7,635 nt of DNA from contig JAEPNS010000151.1 in assembly GCA_017643325.1 (NCBI GenBank), positions 1 to 7,635 of the forward strand. The letters are read 5' to 3'. The position numbers and the translations under genes were made by a program. The notes under the pieces were generated by a model. The model did no database searches and had not been told where the DNA came from. It worked only from the letters and a program-made list of their open reading frames with translations. This stretch comes from Alphaproteobacteria bacterium (GTDB lineage: Bacteria > Pseudomonadota > Alphaproteobacteria > UBA6615). Positions 5,383-7,635 of this stretch are shown here, one piece after another (the stretch's first letter is position 1; each line of letters begins with the position of its first letter).

Positions 5383-6242
5383 AGGCCATCTGCACCAACC
5401 CGATCTTTGTCGGCGGATACTTCAAGTCGGGGACGTCACTCCTGCGCGCCCTGCTGGGCCAGCACCCGGACGTCGCGTCGGGGCTTGAGACCCACTGGTT
5501 CGCGATCGACCCGCGCGGCGGTACGGGGCGTCATGACGAACCCCTGGGCCAGACCATCGACCGGCTTGCCGCCTTCTTCGATCTCGACGCCGCTGCGATC
5601 TCGGCTGCGACCGCGCAGACGTCGACCGGGGAAGCCTTCCTCGATGCGCTGATGCAACTCCACCTCGAGGCGCAGGGAAAAACCCGCTGGGCTGAAAAGA
5701 CACCGGACAACATTCTCCATGTCGACCGGGTGTTCGACCACTGGCCGGACGCGCGCTTCCTGCACATCCTGCGTGATCCGCGCGACGTGTACGTTTCGCT
5801 CGCGAATTGCGGCAAGGGCGGTGCACCGGACGACTTCGCCGCGTCCTGGAGCACGTGGATCGCGAAGGGCGAGGCTGCAGCGCAGGCCCACGGGTCCGGG
5901 AGGTTCCGCACGGTTCTCTACGCGGATCTCGTGAACCGGCCCGAGACGGTCATGCGCGGCCTTTCCGGCTTCCTGGGCCTGGGATGGGACCCGGCACTCG
6001 CCAGCTTCGAGGGGCGGCGGGACGAGTACGAGCTTGTCCTGCGAACCACGGGCAAACGCAGCACGACACTCGAAAGCCTGTCGCGTCCGCTGTTCAACGA
6101 CCGTGTCGGCGTCTGGCGGCGCGACCTGCCGCCGGATCTCGCGCGGGCGCTCGTGGTGGCACTGGAGCGCAGCGGCGGCTGGGCGGCCTATCGCCGGCTT
6201 TGTGACGCGTGGTCCGTTGACGGCCTGTCCGAAGCGGGCTGA
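5379..6242 (+). CDS. PAPS-dependent sulfotransferase family protein
   Basis: This 287-residue enzyme is predicted to move a sulfuryl group from 3'-phosphoadenylyl sulfate (PAPS) to an acceptor, probably a sugar or glycoconjugate. Seen: the 5'-phosphosulfate loop FVGGYFKSGTSLLRALLG (10-27, core GxxKSGTS); RWAEKTPDN (103-111); the 3'-phosphate-binding segment HILRDPRDVYVSLAN (129-143); YADLVNRPE (181-189) at the usual place of a conserved segment; and VGVWRRDLPPDLA (243-255), a late signature of this family. There is no signal peptide or membrane anchor, so it should act in the cytoplasm where PAPS is made. The ATG at 5379 overlaps the deacetylase stop by 4 nt (ATGA) and has a strong AGGAG site, so the two proteins are probably made together and act on the same product. 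The acceptor cannot be read from sequence: a sugar hydroxyl, a sugar amine or a small metabolite are all possible. Confidence 0.88.
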   Translation: MKAICTNPIFVGGYFKSGTSLLRALLGQHPDVASGLETHWFAIDPRGGTGRHDEPLGQTIDRLAAFFDLDAAAISAATAQTSTGEAFLDALMQLHLEAQGKTRWAEKTPDNILHVDRVFDHWPDARFLHILRDPRDVYVSLANCGKGGAPDDFAASWSTWIAKGEAAAQAHGSGRFRTVLYADLVNRPETVMRGLSGFLGLGWDPALASFEGRRDEYELVLRTTGKRSTTLESLSRPLFNDRVGVWRRDLPPDLARALVVALERSGGWAAYRRLCDAWSVDGLSEAG

Positions 6243-6275
6243 CCGTCCGGGGACGCCGTCCTCCAAAAGACTTCC

Positions 6276-6313
6276 TTAACCAAATTCGCGTTCAATCCTC
6301 ACTCTGGTTAACC
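6276..6313 (+). promoter_or_regulatory. TTAACC / GGTTAACC motifs upstream of the Maf gene (possible CtrA-type regulatory region)
   Basis: The 104-nt gap 6243-6346 is A/T-richer than its flanks. It holds TTAACCA at 6276-6282 and the palindrome GGTTAACC at 6306-6313; TTAACCA and TGGTTAA (6305-6311) form a 7-bp inverted repeat. TTAACC is the half-site of the alphaproteobacterial cell-cycle and motility regulator CtrA, and flagellar genes are known targets. The spacing does not match the full TTAA-N7-TTAA site, so this is only suggestive. I could not place a confident -35/-10 pair. Confidence 0.3.
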
Positions 6314-6335
6314 GCCACCCGCGCGTGCGGCTAGT

Positions 6336-6341
6336 GAAGGA
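6336..6341 (+). promoter_or_regulatory. Ribosome binding site deciding the Maf start
   Basis: GAAGGA ends 5 nt before the ATG at 6347. The in-frame ATG at 6341 overlaps this site and would leave no spacer, so 6347 is the better start; the two differ by two residues. Confidence 0.65.
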
Positions 6342-6346
6342 TGTCC

Positions 6347-7635
6347 ATGACCGGCTCCAGCCTCTATCAGAAGAACCTCGTGGCACTCGAGTCCGCGTTG
6401 CCGGGTATCGCCCGCATGGCGCGGGAATCTGCCGGAACGATCACCACGGCCGTTGGCGAAGCTGACGGGCCCGCCACCGACATCGATCTCGGCGGTGGCC
6501 GGCTGTACAATCGGCCGGCGCCAGACTTCGCACGCGAGCAGGTGGCGTCGTGGCTGCAGCGGCCGGACCGTGTCCTCGTCAACCGGCCGACACCGGAATC
6601 CCTGAAGGATATCTGTACGCGCTCTCTGGTCGAGCGCCTTTCGGATGTCACAGGTGATTCCCTCAGCGCGGTTCCGCCGAAATCACAGTCCGGCCTGCTC
6701 GTCGTCGTGGGCCTCGGGCTCGGCCACCATGTCCGCGAATTGCTGGAACATCTCACGCCCCGCCATGTTGTCGTCATCGAGCCGATCGAGGAATTCGTGC
6801 TGCACAGCCTCCGGGCGCTCGATTGGGCCGAGCTCGTTACAACCTGCCGGGAGCGCGGCACCAGCATCGACGTGATCGCGAATTTCGATCCGCGCGCGGT
6901 ACAGACCGAGCTTGAAGCCCTGATCGGGAGGTTCGGCGCGGCCTGCATGGATGGCGCCTACTCCTTCATGCACTACCAGACCGATGCCACCCGCGACATT
7001 GCACGCGGGTTTCGCGAGCTGGCGGGCATGAAATCGATCCTGCAGGGGTACTACGAGGACGAGAAGCTGATGATCGAGAACACGATCGCCAATGTGTCCG
7101 GCGACGAGTTCTGGCTGATCGACGGCACGTTCTGTGCCCCGCACGACCTGCCGGCGATCATTGTCGGCTCCGGTCCGTCACTGGATGACTCGCTGGAAGC
7201 CCTGCGCCGTGTCCAGAACCGGGCCGTCATTTTCTGCGCGGGCTCCGCGCTGCAGAGCCTCCTGGCGGCTGGCATCCGCCCCGACTTCCAGGTCGAGAAG
7301 GAAAACAACGAGGTCACCGAAGCGCGCATTATGCACATCTTCGAGCGTGCGGATGTCGACGGGGATCGCTTCGACGTGAGCCTGATCGGCTCGGCGACCG
7401 TCAAGCCCGGTGTGGTTGGCCTGTTCCGGGACGCCCTCCTTTTCCACCGTGACATGCTGAGCTCCACGAGGATGTTCGGCGCCGAGTTCAACCCGGTGAT
7501 CGGGACCGGCCCCTTCTCCGCCAACACGGCTGTCGCCGCCGCGACAGTGCTCGGATTTCGCCGCATGTATTTCTTCGGCTGCGATTGCGGGTCCGTGGAT
7601 CAGGACCAGCACCATGCGCGCGAGACCGTCTATCA
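6347..7635 (+). CDS. Maf / DUF115 (MptE-like) protein, likely flagellin glycosyltransferase, 5' part
   Basis: The frame stays open to the window edge, giving 429 complete codons; the C-terminus is missing. Maf (motility accessory factor) proteins are associated with transfer of nonulosonic acids such as pseudaminic or legionaminic acid to flagellin Ser/Thr. Seen: LLVVVGLGLGHHVRELLEHL (117-136) and VVVIEP (141-146) in an N-terminal Rossmann-like part; then the central DUF115 domain with PAIIVGSGPSLDDSLEAL (269-286), the acidic motif IRPDFQVEKEN (310-320), GTGPFSANTAVAAATVLGF (386-404), and MYFFGCDCG (407-415) followed by DQDQHHARETVY. These segments match the family's GSGPSLD, VExEN, nucleotide-pocket and LFGxDxG landmarks in order. 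No signal peptide is seen, so it is cytoplasmic. The ATG at 6347 is preferred because GAAGGA lies 5 nt upstream. The deacetylase and sulfotransferase just upstream suggest a shared glycan pathway. The exact acceptor and sugar cannot be inferred, and archaeal MptE pterin kinase activity is the less likely alternative. Confidence 0.86.
   Translation, partial: MTGSSLYQKNLVALESALPGIARMARESAGTITTAVGEADGPATDIDLGGGRLYNRPAPDFAREQVASWLQRPDRVLVNRPTPESLKDICTRSLVERLSDVTGDSLSAVPPKSQSGLLVVVGLGLGHHVRELLEHLTPRHVVVIEPIEEFVLHSLRALDWAELVTTCRERGTSIDVIANFDPRAVQTELEALIGRFGAACMDGAYSFMHYQTDATRDIARGFRELAGMKSILQGYYEDEKLMIENTIANVSGDEFWLIDGTFCAPHDLPAIIVGSGPSLDDSLEALRRVQNRAVIFCAGSALQSLLAAGIRPDFQVEKENNEVTEARIMHIFERADVDGDRFDVSLIGSATVKPGVVGLFRDALLFHRDMLSSTRMFGAEFNPVIGTGPFSANTAVAAATVLGFRRMYFFGCDCGSVDQDQHHARETVY

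Noticed and set aside
6249..6264. Possible rho-independent terminator after the sulfotransferase
   Set aside because: GGGGAC can pair with GTCCTC around a 3-nt loop, but the sequence that follows is CAAAAGAC with no T run, so an intrinsic terminator is not supported.
6367..6948. Open frames on the - strand inside the Maf gene (also 7051-7566 and 7178-7615)
   Set aside because: The + strand frame is continuous to the window edge and carries ordered Maf/DUF115 motifs; the antisense translations show no domain.

Overview
The window is high-GC DNA (about two-thirds G+C by eye), and every gene I can support lies on the + strand. The order hemC - hemD - Mic60/mitofilin-like membrane protein - hemY-type TPR protein is an arrangement I associate with Alphaproteobacteria. 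Nothing here fixes the genus. No rRNA, tRNA, CRISPR array, insertion sequence or phage gene was seen.

Region 1 (1-4317) is a tightly packed heme-biosynthesis and membrane operon. It opens with the last ~227 residues of hydroxymethylbilane synthase (HemC, cut by the window edge). HemD follows after 1 nt, then a 58-nt gap containing a small hairpin, then a 477-residue single-span membrane protein. That protein has a helix-turn-helix-like N-terminus on the cytoplasmic side and a predicted periplasmic coiled-coil/mitofilin-like C-terminus. Three nt later comes a HemY-N/TPR protein that ends in a four-cysteine, rubredoxin/zinc-ribbon-like knuckle. HemC and HemD carry out consecutive steps from porphobilinogen to uroporphyrinogen III; the other two are membrane proteins whose link to heme is mostly by gene neighbourhood.

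Region 2 (4396-7635) looks like the start of a cell-surface or flagellar glycan-modification cluster. It holds a polysaccharide deacetylase (NodB/CE4 type with a long insertion), a PAPS-type sulfotransferase joined to it by an ATGA overlap, and, after a 104-nt intergenic region, a Maf/DUF115 (MptE-like) protein of the family linked to flagellin glycosylation with nonulosonic acids. The Maf gene runs off the right edge.

The items most worth a second look are: the HTH domain fused to a Mic60-like protein in a heme operon (a ToxR-like topology); the metal-knuckle HemY; the coupled deacetylase-sulfotransferase pair, which could act as a split N-deacetylase/N-sulfotransferase; and TTAACC-like (CtrA-type) half-sites in the intergenic regions before and inside the glycan cluster. 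None of these is proven by the sequence alone.
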